DNA from: Daphnia carinata
Lineage: Eukaryota > Arthropoda > Branchiopoda > Diplostraca > Daphniidae
Direction: 5' to 3'
Length of the DNA stretch: 64,000 nucleotides
NCBI RefSeq assembly: GCF_022539665.2
Contig: NC_081335.1
Location: 6,200,001-6,264,000 of the forward strand
Made by a program: the position numbers and the translations under genes. The notes under the pieces were generated by a model. That model was given only the letters and a program-made list of their open reading frames with translations, was not told where the DNA came from and did not search any database. Positions 10,691-20,285 of the stretch are shown here, piece by piece; the first letter of the stretch is position 1, and every line of letters begins with the position of its first letter.

Positions 10691-12484
10691 TTAATTTCCT
10701 TATAGAGTAAGAACTTAATAAATGAATATACAACCACCTACCACAAATTGCAGCGTAAATATTTGTCAAATTAGAAAATTTTTCTTTCTCGAACTCCTTT
10801 GTGGGTTTTCCCGTCCAAGTATATTGCATTCCAATTTCGTAAGTAAACAGCTTTTCCATTATGGAATATACTGTTTTTTGGAGGTTCACCCCATCCATTC
10901 GGAGCAAAATTAGAACCTGAATAGAAGCACAAATGTTTTAGGTGAACTGTGGAGGGAATTTTAAAAGAAGAATTATGATTTTGTTCCATTACCATTTGCT
11001 GCCGAGTTTGTTGGTCGCTCAGGGTTTTTTCCATCTCCTCTATGGCACCGAAAGAGTCCATAGGCAAAGTAAATTGTTCCTCATTTTCTTCCATTCTTTG
11101 CATAGTGCATATGCAAGGTTTTGGCCTAGAAGCCAGCAGGTCGTCTATTTTTGCAGTCATTTCTCGAAAATGGATTTTCAAGAATTCAATATTTCTTTTC
11201 ACGTAGTCCTGAAATACTGATATGTGAAAAACAAAAATTAAACGTTGCTTAACGTTTTTGTGCCTAAAAATTTACCTGTGTTTGCAATTTCATTAAGATT
11301 GCTCGATTGCCGCAGTGACTGGTGACCATTTGCTGCTCTCGTGGACGACAGTTCTGATGCACTGTGAGACGGGGTCTGATTTAGTTGCGATCGTTTTTTC
11401 CCGCTGCATGGCTCAGTACGAAATGCGTTCGCATCTGCTGAATCAATGATATTTGGTGTCGTTAGTTGATGGAGATTATTACCGGCAGAGGTACCAGATA
11501 GACTGCGCTGGTGTTGTAAAGTACAAACACCATTCTGATGGAATTGTTTACCTGAATTCATTCCAGAGGATGACCCAAGATGAGCGTGCTGATGCTGATA
11601 ATGCTGACTCGTATGGCGTCGAATTTTATTTGGTTGTTGACAGGCTATCTCTCTTGAAGACGGACCGGGTTCAATAAACTGTTGTTCACTAGGATGAAAT
11701 CCATGGCCACCATTTACATTCAATGGTTGATGGGATTTTGCAACAGAAGATGGGCCTGGCATGATATTTTGTTGTTGATAAGGCTCCCTAATACGGCCAA
11801 TGCTTGGGTTCAATTGGAGACGTGAAATTTCCCTGGAAGATAAACTACGTAGCATATCCGATAGTTCGTCCGGCTCGCTTACATAATTGCCCTTTTGAAT
11901 CGATTGCTGATGGGTATGGTTCAAACCCAATTGTTTTTCTGGTGCTTGAAGTGTCATGAGTTCTGGTTCACTGTCTGTTTCTCTCTGGTGGTAACTAGTT
12001 GTAGATTCGTTACTTGTCTCATGATGTTGTATTGTCCGTGGACCTATAGGTGAGGATTCTTCATCACACAGAGTATCATGGCCACCATCAGAAAAAGACC
12101 ACAGTGCGGTATCTCGGCTCGTTTGCTGAGTGCGGCGAAACACCGGGCTACTAGCATTACCGTATTTTGGGCCTAGAAAATTTTTTTAAATAAAATAAGA
12201 AAATGATCTGAAAAACAACACTTACAAGTACTACACAATTCCTGTGAGGCTTGAGCTTCATTTGAGTTCTTCACGGATTTTGGTGGTCGTCCTCTACTTT
12301 GATGGCCACGGGTAGTTTTGATTATATTTGGTGGTAATGGAATTTTATTCCAACAAAGAGGTTTCGACTCGCTAAAGGAAGCATCCATGAAATCGCCCAA
12401 TACTTTAGCAACCCGCTTTCTCGTTCCGATTCGTATAGGATGATCAGTATTTAAATGCTTCGCCCTGCCGCGATTGGTAGTCAT
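10691..12484 (-). CDS. DUF4806-like protein, five exons
   Basis: Exons by GT-AG boundaries: 12484-12226, 12172-11276, 11216-10993, 10916-10742, 10698-10691. The reading phase holds across all four introns and gives 520 residues, which argues for a live or recent gene. The N-terminus is basic (TNRGRAK; HQSRGRPPKS). Residues about 90-385 are Q/H/S-rich, with loose repeats around (P)GPSS. The C-terminus, about residues 435-515, holds the DUF4806-like segment: FTLPMDSFGAIEEMEKTL, then MDGVNLQKTVYSIMEKLF and YTWTGK. The function of this domain is unknown; basic and low-complexity regions suggest a nuclear protein (inference). The last exon is uncertain: a stop comes 8 bases after the final acceptor, and another frame stays open to 10629. 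Such genes are often multicopy in arthropods, so a transposon-associated origin cannot be excluded. Confidence 0.78.
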
Positions 12485-13017
12485 TTTCAGTAAGTAGTAC
12501 ACTGTACATACATCAACACAAAAATAAATGAATAAGAAATTTGTTTTAAGCCGTATATGTCTACAAGTTTTCCATTGGGAAAACAGCAAATGCGTTAGTA
12601 GCAGTTATTGGCATCACATACATTTTAAGCATACAGTACCTGCCGAAAGTTTCCGGACAGCCGAGAGCGGCTTGTGGAAAAACCGGTTTTTCTTTAAACT
12701 CTTAAAAATATACTAATCATCGGACATAGATGATTCTGAAAATGAAATTTTTCCTTAAGATTAGTTTTATACATGATTTTTTTGTGAATTTTTCTTTCAC
12801 GGGAAAGGCCTTTTAAAATAGCTGGCAAAAGTTTCCGGACAGTCGAGAGGGCCAGTAGTAAATGGGGCTACTTTGGCTCTCATGTACGCGATGATAAATG
12901 GGGCTACGAGGGCGTTTTGGGCTTAAAAAAAACATCATTTAAATTATAATCTAATATGGGATTTTGCATATCATGCCATATGCAGAATCACTCTAATTTT
13001 GAGTTAAAAACGGCAAA
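12485..13017. other. Upstream region with a short direct repeat
   Basis: Region 5' of the DUF4806-like gene. The phrase AAGTTTCCGGACAG(C/T)CGAGAG occurs twice in the same orientation, at 12647 and 12829, about 180 bp apart. AAATGGGGCTAC also occurs twice, near 12860 and 12897. No gene is seen; promoter elements cannot be assigned with confidence. Confidence 0.5.
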
Positions 13018-13247
13018 TTTTTATTCCAAGGAAATTTGCGCTATCTTCCCATCCCGCATAGTTGCCGATTTTCCTACTTATCTACTTTTTAAATCGGAGC
13101 GGAAAATATTCAAGGTCGCTACGGCTGCAGCAGCAGCCGCTATAGGCTCTAAAAAATATTTTCCGCTCCGTTTTACTATGTAGAGGAATAGGAAAATCGG
13201 CAACTATGCGGGATGGGAAGATAGCGGAAATTTCCTTGGAATAAAAA
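13018..13247. mobile_element. Foldback MITE-like palindrome, 230 bp
   Basis: Two arms of about 95 bp (13018-13114 and 13150-13247) are inverted copies. The outer ends are TTTTTATTCCAAGG, and most of each arm, including CTTCCCATCCCGCATAGTTG, is identical. The loop holds a CTGCAGCAGCAGCCG stretch. No coding capacity. A clear target duplication was not found. The short open frames on both strands are mirror images of the arms. Confidence 0.75.
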
Positions 13248-14100
13248 TAATGGAATAAAAGGTATGGATCAGACAAAATCATAATTCGTTATGATCATTG
13301 GTAAGTTTAAAATTCTATTAACAAACCTGTTTTCCTGGAGCAGTAAATGCGATGGTTAATCCTCTGAACTGGAATGCACACTGGTGGTCTGAACTGGAAT
13401 GCACAGACGTATTCAGCACTACCAGCTTTCTTCATTCCCTAAACCTAATTCTATTTATCTCGAAAACATGTTTCTTATATAACAATATCTACGTGTTATT
13501 AGATGTTACAAATTGGATATTTACGAAGTTAAAATTTTAACGTGGCTTAAACTTGTATTTCATTTTGCTTCTTAAAATAATTTGTGTCAACTTATTCATT
13601 TGGCAACTCTCATAACGATGTAAACATTGCATTCGGCAGCCATTGCTAAACTAATGCTTAAGTAAAAACGTTGCGGTTTATGAAAACAAGGTAAGTTTTT
13701 GTTGTTTAGGATTACATTGCTCTAGACTGAAGCTATATATGTAGTTCAGCTCATATATATATAGGAATCTCGAATATATAGGAATAACGATATCCTTAGG
13801 TTATAATTTTTATACATTTATTTAGTGTGTGTTCCTTTTCTTAGTTATTGATGGTATTTGCCTTTTTAGGAACCAAGAAATTTGATGTTTCTTCAGAAAG
13901 TGCACACACAATGCATTTACTTTAAAAAATCATTGAGTATTTTAAAGAATCAAGCTAATCTTTTTTCTTTGTCTTTTGCATTACAGTTTTATTGATCGAA
14001 ATTGATGGGAAGGAGGAATTGCTAAAAGGCGGGGCAAGAATATTGGCTGCTACGTCATTACTTGTAATTTAGACGTGTCGTCGGTGGACCCATCGGCTTG
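13248..14100. other. Probable 5' flank of the tyrosine-rich gene
   Basis: No protein family recognised. A small direct repeat, CTGAACTGGAATGCACA, occurs at 13363 and 13389. AAAACAAGGTAAGT near 13684 and TTGCATTACAG at 13978-13988 could be a splice donor and acceptor of a leading exon, but the joined translation does not give a signal peptide, so I leave it unassigned. Confidence 0.35.
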
Positions 14101-14615
14101 TCTTCTTCTGACTACTACACTGCTCCGGCGCCTTACTACACCACGACATATGTGCGCCTAGCTACTACACCACCAATGCTCCCGAGTACTACACCACTTT
14201 TTACTACACTATAAAGGCGCCCGAATATTACACCACGACATATGCAGCTCCGGCTTACTATACTAAGGCTCCTCAATACTACACCACAAAGGCCGTGGAA
14301 TATCAAACTACTGCAGCCGCGGAGTATTACAAAAAGAATGCTGAGTACTATACAACCACTTACGCAGCTCCAGCTTACTACACTGATGCTTCTCAATACT
14401 GCACTAGGCACCCGAGTACTACACCCTACCGCATGCTATACCAAGCTATTCCACTGAAGTGCAACACTACACAACAACATATGCTACTCCCAGCTACTAC
14501 ACCGAGGCAATGAAGTACTACTCAAAAGCACCGGAGTACTACACTACCATTTACGCCGCTCCCAGTAACTACACTACCACTTACGCCGCTCCCAGTTACT
14601 ACACAGAGGCTCCAG
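14101..14615 (+). pseudogene. Tyrosine-rich YYT-repeat protein, 5' part, cut by copia
   Basis: Plus-strand frames encode repeats of YYTTTYAAP(A/S)YYT, APEYYTT and related words, about nine units between 14110 and 14615. Frame changes near 14145 and 14410 break the reading, so the present copy is not a clean gene. Such low-complexity tyrosine/threonine/proline-type repeats are typical of secreted structural or cuticle-like proteins of crustaceans (inference; function not established). A signal peptide and the true start were not found. The sequence stops in mid-repeat at a 5-bp duplication, TCCAG, and resumes after the copia element at 18812. Confidence 0.75.
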
Positions 14616-14906
14616 TGTTGAGAATAAACATGATAAGTATTAATTCTAATATGCAACCATTACCTTATTAGTTCCCAGAGCTCGGGAATATCTAATGCAA
14701 CTATAGATTACATAGCCTAAAGAACTTTACCACTTGTAGCAACAATTAATATGCAGAATTGTGCAACAGAAGCTCTTGACAATTGACTCAAGCAGACGAC
14801 ATAAAAGACACCGAGGCTAAACAGCATCCCGTTGCTCATGCGCAATATTCGTAAAACATTATAGGAAGATAAGATAAGGGTTTGTCATATTTATTTAATA
14901 TCAACA
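14616..14906 (-). repeat. Copia 3' LTR
   Basis: It is identical to the right-hand LTR but for one base. It follows the target duplication TCCAG and is preceded, on the minus strand, by the purine tract at 14907-14925. Confidence 0.95.
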
Positions 14907-14925
14907 CTCTCCCTCAAACCCTTAT
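14907..14925 (-). promoter_or_regulatory. Copia polypurine tract
   Basis: On the minus strand AAGGGTTTGAGGGAGAG lies directly against the LTR. This is the usual primer for plus-strand DNA synthesis. Confidence 0.8.
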
Positions 14926-14929
14926 TGAT

Positions 14930-17595
14930 CTAATCAGACAGCTTCCCTATACCGATCTTGCTTCTTATCTTACCGAAGGCTGGTGCTCCTAGTGGCTTTG
15001 TAAATATATCATCAAGAAGGATTTCAGTTCCTACAAATTTAACTTCTATGATATTGTTTGCTGCTTGTTCCTTAATTCAATGCCATCTTAGTTGAATATG
15101 TTTAGTTCTCTGATGAAATTTATCATTGTAAACCAGCCGGACAGCCGCTTGGTTGTCAGAGTGGCACCTTCTTTTGTTCCACCAGTGAAGTCTTGCAGTA
15201 GGTAACTCAGCCAGACAGCAGTTTTTGCGGCTTCACAAGTAGATGTATATTCTGCTTCAGTTATCGAGAGGACAGTACAAGGCTGCTTGCTGCTTGCCCA
15301 GGCTACTGGTCCACCATGGAAAAAGAAAATGGTACCAGACGTAGATTTACGGTCGTTGATATCTCCAGCAAAATCAGCATCCGAGTATCCAACAAGACCG
15401 GTTCTGTCTCCGCCGACCCAAATGCCATAGCCATTTGTTCCGTTGAAATATCCGGCTATGTTGACTACGGCTTGCCAGTGCTCAGCTTTAGGGTTTTGAC
15501 AATACCTTGCAACTTGGCCAACAGCATATGCAAAATCTGGGCGTGTTTACAGAGCCAAATAGAGAAGAGCGCTAACTGGTTCCCGGTAGGGCTCAATTTT
15601 CTCTCCCTCGCTCTTCGACTTCAAGTGGGAGCTGAGACGCACGTTTGGGTCTGCGGGAACGGCTTTTGGCTTTACATTCTGCCATCCAAATCTTGCTATC
15701 TGTCAACTACAAGCGGTTGTGACATAAATATTTTCTTTTCTTCGGGCGATTACGCTTTATGTTGATGCCAATAAATCGCGTTGGGGGTAGTGAATGGATC
15801 TGAACTTCCTCCCCAAGGTGCGATCTAATATCAATTAGAACCTGTATTTTGTTAGTTCCAAAAATAGCATCGTCCACACGAATTGCACAAAAAGTGGTCT
15901 CATCCTTTGTCCTTCGAAAGTAAACGCACCCATCACCGGTACTGTTTTTCAATCCGAATTTAAGTAGAAAATAGTCGAGTTTCTTGAACCACAGTCGAGG
16001 TGCTTGCCTAAGGCCATAAAATGATTTGTTTAGCTTGCAATAAAAATTTCTTTTGCGGGAACTACAAAACCCTCTGGTTGTCTCATGTAGATATGTTTGT
16101 GTAGTTTAGCGTATAAGAATGCTGTCTGAATATCAAACTGGATCAACTCCAGATCCATTGATGCGATTTCGGCCAGTGTAGCTTTCACTGCCTCACCCTG
16201 TGTAACCGGGGCAAAAGTTTCGGCGTAATTGATGCCGTATCTTTGTCTTGATCCAATTGCAACAAGTCTGCCTTTGTACACTTCAGGTACTCCTTCATTC
16301 GCTGGTTTAAATTTATTCATTTTTTTTTTTTTCCAATCATTCTTCAGTTGATAACTGTGCATCCTTCCGGAAGAAGTACGAGTTCCCATGTCTGGTTTTC
16401 CATCAGTGAGTTATACTCCTTTCTGTATGCCTCCATCCATTTATCGGATTCTGGAGAGGCTTGGGCTTCTTGATAGCTTTGGGGTTCAAAAAGATTGCTT
16501 TCGTTTTGTTTCGATTCGTCACTGAAGTCATTGATCAGCAAATCTTCGTTAAATATGACGTCACGACTCGTGAAGAAATTTCTAGACACTGGTTCCCATT
16601 AGATCCAGCCCTTTGTTTCTTCGCCATAGCCTACTAACCAACATGACGCTGCCTTATAATCCAGTTTCTTCCTTAAACAGTCAGGGATATGCGCAGAGGC
16701 TCTACAACCTATCACCCGTAAAATTCTCGATGTTAGGTTTTCTTATGTAGGATAATTCGAATAGAGTCTTGGTAGATGAACCCGAGAGTGCGTGATTCAA
16801 GACATAGATAGAACAACGCAGAAATTCACCCCATCATTCCAATACTCGTTTGTTGCCTTTTAACAACAGATTTGAAGGATTGTTTCTGCTCATGTAGAGA
16901 GCGTTCCGCGTAGACTCCATGGCAGTGCAATTCAACCTCTCACTCACTCCGTTTTACTGTAGCGTATAGCGATTGTTGTTTGATGTCACGTCCCTCTCGG
17001 CAACTTTCCTTCTTCTTTTACTCCACACCTTGAACTGTTCTTATAATCTTTACCTTTTCTCCCGTAGTTGCTTCTAAAATGCTACAAATTTAACAAAGTG
17101 CTCGTCGGCTTCTGATTTGATCTTCATGGCGTAGACCTCAGTCCAACCAATGAAATCATATTTGAATAATACAATACAGGTCTCTTCACTCGGTGTTGAG
17201 AAGTTGACAAAACGACATCAGAGTGAATGATTTCACTCACTTCTTTGTCTCTGATACGGCCTGTCGGAAATGGAGATCTATGCATTTTTCCAAAAATGTA
17301 TCCTTCACACAGATCGTGTTCCATGTTTTCCTTCTTGAGCGATAAACCCTCAACAGAGTTACTTGCTATCATCTTTAGAATCATTTTGTTGCTTAAATGG
17401 GCCAGTCTTTGATGCCAGAGTGTCAGTGAGGTTTGAGTGTTGGCAACAATAGCTGTAGATATTTCTTGGTTCATATGTTTGGCAAAAATCTTCATGTGGT
17501 ATAGGGATTTGCCTAGCCTTTGACCCTCCAGAATCTCATCATGCTTCATTTTGAAGGAAACCTCGTTGTCGCTGAAATGCGCTGTATTTCGTATA
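14930..17595 (-). pseudogene. Copia pol remnant (PR edge-GAG pre-integrase-IN-RT-RNase H)
   Basis: Minus-strand order: SAHFSDNEVSF (protease-side word, about 17560-17590); GAG pre-integrase segment LWHQRLAHLSNKMILKMI (about 17370-17430); integrase C-side block NGVSERLN with a stop just before it (about 16945-16965); YGEETKGWI (about 16600-16630); the RT segments WMEAYRKEYNSL and NQTWELV (16380-16440); YAETFAPVTQ and DIQTAFLYAKL (16090-16240); the catalytic loop altered from YVDD to RVDD (about 15873-15884); then RNase H words YSDADFAGD and WASSKQ (15270-15390). Frameshifts separate several pieces. No DSG motif of the protease was seen. The element cannot make its own enzymes. Confidence 0.88.
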
Positions 17596-18506
17596 ATACT
17601 CTTTCCTCAGTTAAGCTCCTTTAGCTTAAGCCAAAGGAAGTTTCTGCTTGCAGATATCCACTTGATTTTCTTAATCAAACAGTGCCTCAAATTGCAGCTT
17701 ACAGCCTTTCACATTATCTGTTTTAAAGAAAGCAATAACAGATTTTGTTATTTTCATCTTGTGTCACAATCAGCAAGATAACTTTGACATTCCAAATTAA
17801 AAAGGTCGCTGTAAATTCATTTTAGATATCACGTTGGGAATATTAATTTCTTAACATCCCAAAATTGACAGGGGTATACTCATCACCTTAGGCGTAGAAT
17901 CCTGAAGAATGGCAACTCAATAAACGCTCTTCATTTAGTGAGCGCAATTCATAGAAGAAATTCTACGTTCACAAGTTCAATGAGACATGCTCATCACCTT
18001 GTAGGTGGAATCCATTAGCATAAGTTGATGAATTAGACAACTTCAATACAACCATCACCATGTTGGTGGCATTCGTTAAAATAACTTTGTGCAAACTTCT
18101 TTGTGATACTACAATCACCATACTGGTGGGATCCATCAAATCAACGTCACAAATTTCATTGTGGAATACTCGTCACCTGTTTAGTGGAATACACATCACC
18201 TGTTTGGTGGTAAACTCATCACCTGTTTGGTGGAACACACATCACCTGTTCGGTGGAATACTCTTCATAAAACAACTATTAAGCCAACTGCTTCTATAAT
18301 GCCTGTAAAAACTTTAACGTATAGTTATATTATACTAATTACCTCTGATCGCCCAAGATCTTGTATTAGCCAAGATTTTTCATTTCATCCTATTTAGTTC
18401 CAGTATGACAACACATTTCCATTGGGGACATTTCATTCCATTAACATTGGAGTAATCCCTCAGTTTGTAAATAAATTGTTAGTGGCCGTTTAACAAACAA
18501 ATAATA
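17596..18506 (-). other. Copia 5' leader with hairpin repeat array, no gag
   Basis: Where gag should be I find no zinc knuckle or gag-like frame. From 17880 to 18270 the word CACC-n5-GGTG recurs about nine times. The last four (18164-18255) are a tandem array of 23-bp units (GAAYACWCRTCACCTGTTYR plus GTG). Each unit can fold on itself. The array may be a packaging or leader structure, or a local expansion after gag was lost; neither is shown. Confidence 0.6.
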
Positions 18507-18520
18507 CTGGGCCCATAACC
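18507..18520 (-). promoter_or_regulatory. Copia primer binding site for half initiator tRNA-Met
   Basis: Directly inside the right LTR, the minus strand reads GGTTATGGGCCCAG. It is complementary to the anticodon region of eukaryotic initiator tRNA-Met, the internal-cut primer known for Drosophila copia. This settles both the element's orientation and its clade. Confidence 0.88.
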
Positions 18521-18811
18521 TGTTGAGAATAAACATGATAAGTATTAATTCTAATATGCAACCATTACCTTATTAGTTCCCAGAGCTCGGGAATATCTAA
18601 TGCAACTATAGATTACATAGCCTAAAGAACTTTACCACTTGTAGCAACAATTAATATGCAGAATTGTGCAACAGAAGCTCTTGACAATTGACTCAAGCAG
18701 ACGACATAAAAGACACCGAGGCTAAACAGCATCCCGTTGCTCATGCGCAATATTTGTAAAACATTATAGGAAGATAAGATAAGGGTTTGTCATATTTATT
18801 TAATATCAACA
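18521..18811 (-). repeat. Copia 5' LTR
   Basis: The LTR has the same ends and length as the left one, followed by the second TCCAG copy. The coding direction of the element makes this the promoter LTR. Confidence 0.95.
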
Positions 18812-18879
18812 TCCAGCTTAGTACAAAAACAGCGTACGCTACTCCCAGCTATTACCCTGAGCCATTGAAGTACTATTAA
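18812..18879 (+). pseudogene. Tyrosine-rich protein, 3' end after copia
   Basis: After the target duplication the plus strand reads YATPSYYPEPLKYY and then a stop (18877-18879), the natural continuation of the repeats that end at 14615. Without the element and one copy of TCCAG, the two parts form one exon end, although the first codons after the join include a stop in one frame, so the gene was probably already decaying. Confidence 0.72.
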
Positions 18880-19269
18880 TCATGAAAATTCACTTGTCCT
18901 CCAAGCTCCATGACTGGATAATTGAGTGTTGTTTTATCACATCTCCTCGTTTCAAAATGAGTATTTCCCTGCCACATATTTATACTTTCACAGGTCGTTC
19001 CATACAAATATGGTTTATTAGATGAAAATGTTGAATACAGCTCTAATGTCGTTACGAAATCCATTCTTTTTTTTTCACCACATAAAGGTCATGAAGTGAT
19101 TCAAATTTATGTTTGTACAACATCAAAATTTCTGAAATGCAATATGTTATTAGGACATTAGTAAGAACAACATCGTGGGTAATTTATAAAGTTACTATAA
19201 AATTACGTGTTCAGTTACGTAGCATGGAGGAGCAATACGTTAGTCCATAGGCAATTTTTAGCTGGTAAG
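18880..19269. other. Unassigned stretch between host gene end and A repeat
   Basis: A 62-residue minus-strand frame (18876-19064) shows no known motif. A second minus frame just upstream (about 19065-19140) reads MLYKHKFESLHDLYVVKKKE. Both could be pieces of one unknown gene or part of a longer family A variant; I cannot tell. Confidence 0.35.
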
Positions 19270-19508
19270 ATGAAATCAATTTATTTTTCCCATTATTTAA
19301 ACGCATGAGTCTTACTTTCATGAAGGGAGCTCCTAAAACACTCCTGAGAATATCACCAACAAATTTCTTGAATTCAAAATATTGGCATGCTCCTCGACAA
19401 TTTTCCAGCTTCTTGTGGCCTTCCTGAGTACTTCCCAACGGTATTATTGGTGCGCTGGGGAGGCTAAGAGCCTTTTCGGAGGTTCCCAGGAAGGAGATGT
19501 GCCGTGTG
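19270..19508 (-). repeat. Family A fragment (copy 4)
   Basis: The 5' third of family A in reverse, ending in an intact GTGCCGTGTGGG at 19508. Compared with the copy at 52288 it keeps the same coding stretch in a better frame: SLPSAPIIPLGSTQEGHKKL, then FVGDILRSVLGAP. The inner boundary near 19270 is diffuse. It is inserted at the edge of, or within, the C1 unit. Confidence 0.7.
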
Positions 19509-20124
19509 GGTTTGCAGCCACTATTTTTTTGGACCAAAATCGCAGTTCCTTTAAGAACAAATTGGATGTCAAGTTGCGTCATCTTATGATCGGACGTAAG
19601 TAGCATGACAAACTTGGCTCTTCAAAAGGGAACTCATCAATAATCTGGCCTAATTTTTCAATGTTCAGTGATTGCAAATAACACGGAAAATAAGTGTATT
19701 ACCGGAAGCTTCTGTTTCTATCACTTCCTCATTTGCATCATCAATAACTGCAATATTTCCTGTCGTGGAATTACTGTCAAAAAAGTTAAAAGACCATTTA
19801 GATATTTCAACGGGACAGTTCAACAGATAAATTTTTCATTCGTGACTTAAAAACAATATTTTTTTCACCGCAGTTCTCTTTTGTTTTAAAAAAGCACTGT
19901 TTATCTAAGTGTTTGTTTAAATTTGAAGCTGATTTGAACTTTTCAGTATGGGAACATTGTTTCGATAACAAACAACTATTTTCAAATACTGGGTCTTTTG
20001 CATGTATTGCTCTGTAACGTTTAAGCAAAGTCCTGCCATTAGTGGCTTTAAAATAACGCAACTCCACTTTCCAATCATAATTGTCCAGAGGATCACAAGC
20101 TACACTATATTTGGCCAAAAACAT
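19509..20124 (-). pseudogene. C1 unit: zinc-finger-like gene remnant
   Basis: Minus-strand exon 19807-20124 encodes VACDPLDNYDWKVELRYFKA, a YRAIHAKDP word and CLLSKQCSHTEKF...SASNLNKHLDKQC, which looks like one or two Cys/His fingers of the kind found at the start of animal transposon proteins. A further exon after about 19690 continues with a NIAV...EEVIETEAS word, and a last segment near 19520-19620 has SDHKMTQLDIQFVLKGTA. The same gene lies inverted at 26640-27372 (C2). The C-terminal part resembles the SDERKFNQVDLQTAM segment of the CACTA protein at 29.9 kb, only loosely. Family not identified. Confidence 0.45.
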
Positions 20125-20285
20125 TTTTCACTTAACGGATTTTGTCTGCTAATTCAAGCCCTATTCCCACTCCCTCCCGCCGTCCCATCAACTTTGCAAT
20201 TTACACATACCAAATTGGATATATAATTATTTTTACATTTGGAGGAAATATAAATTTGGCATAATGCCAGTTTAAAAAAAAATTT
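20125..20285. promoter_or_regulatory. C1 shared upstream region of two divergent genes
   Basis: Between the minus gene start (20124) and the plus gene (from about 20290). Conserved, in reverse, at 26405-26635 and in part at 31784-31880 (words GGGCTGGAATTAGCAG and CATGTGTAAATT). Its position suggests a bidirectional promoter (inference). Confidence 0.45.

Larger units (their letters stand above)
14616..18811 (-). mobile_element. Ty1/copia LTR retrotransposon, complete ends
   Basis: Two 291-bp LTRs (14616-14906 and 18521-18811) start TGTTGA and end TCAACA and differ at one base (C/T in the CAATATTYGTAAAAC word). TCCAG is duplicated at 14611-14615 and 18812-18816. The element reads on the minus strand: primer site beside the right LTR, purine tract beside the left LTR. 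The interior carries broken protease-side, integrase, reverse transcriptase and RNase H segments but no recognisable gag. Length is 4196 bp, short for a full copia (about 5 kb). Confidence 0.95.

Noticed and set aside
13082-13282. Open frames in both orientations with similar proteins
   Set aside because: They are the two arms of the foldback read in opposite directions, not related genes.
17880-18270. Possible CRISPR-like array
   Set aside because: Units are contiguous 23-mers without spacers, lie inside a eukaryotic retrotransposon, and no cas genes exist.
18060-18299. Plus-strand frame with repeated HHLF/SGGI-like words
   Set aside because: It is read through the 23-bp hairpin array in the copia leader, antisense to the element.
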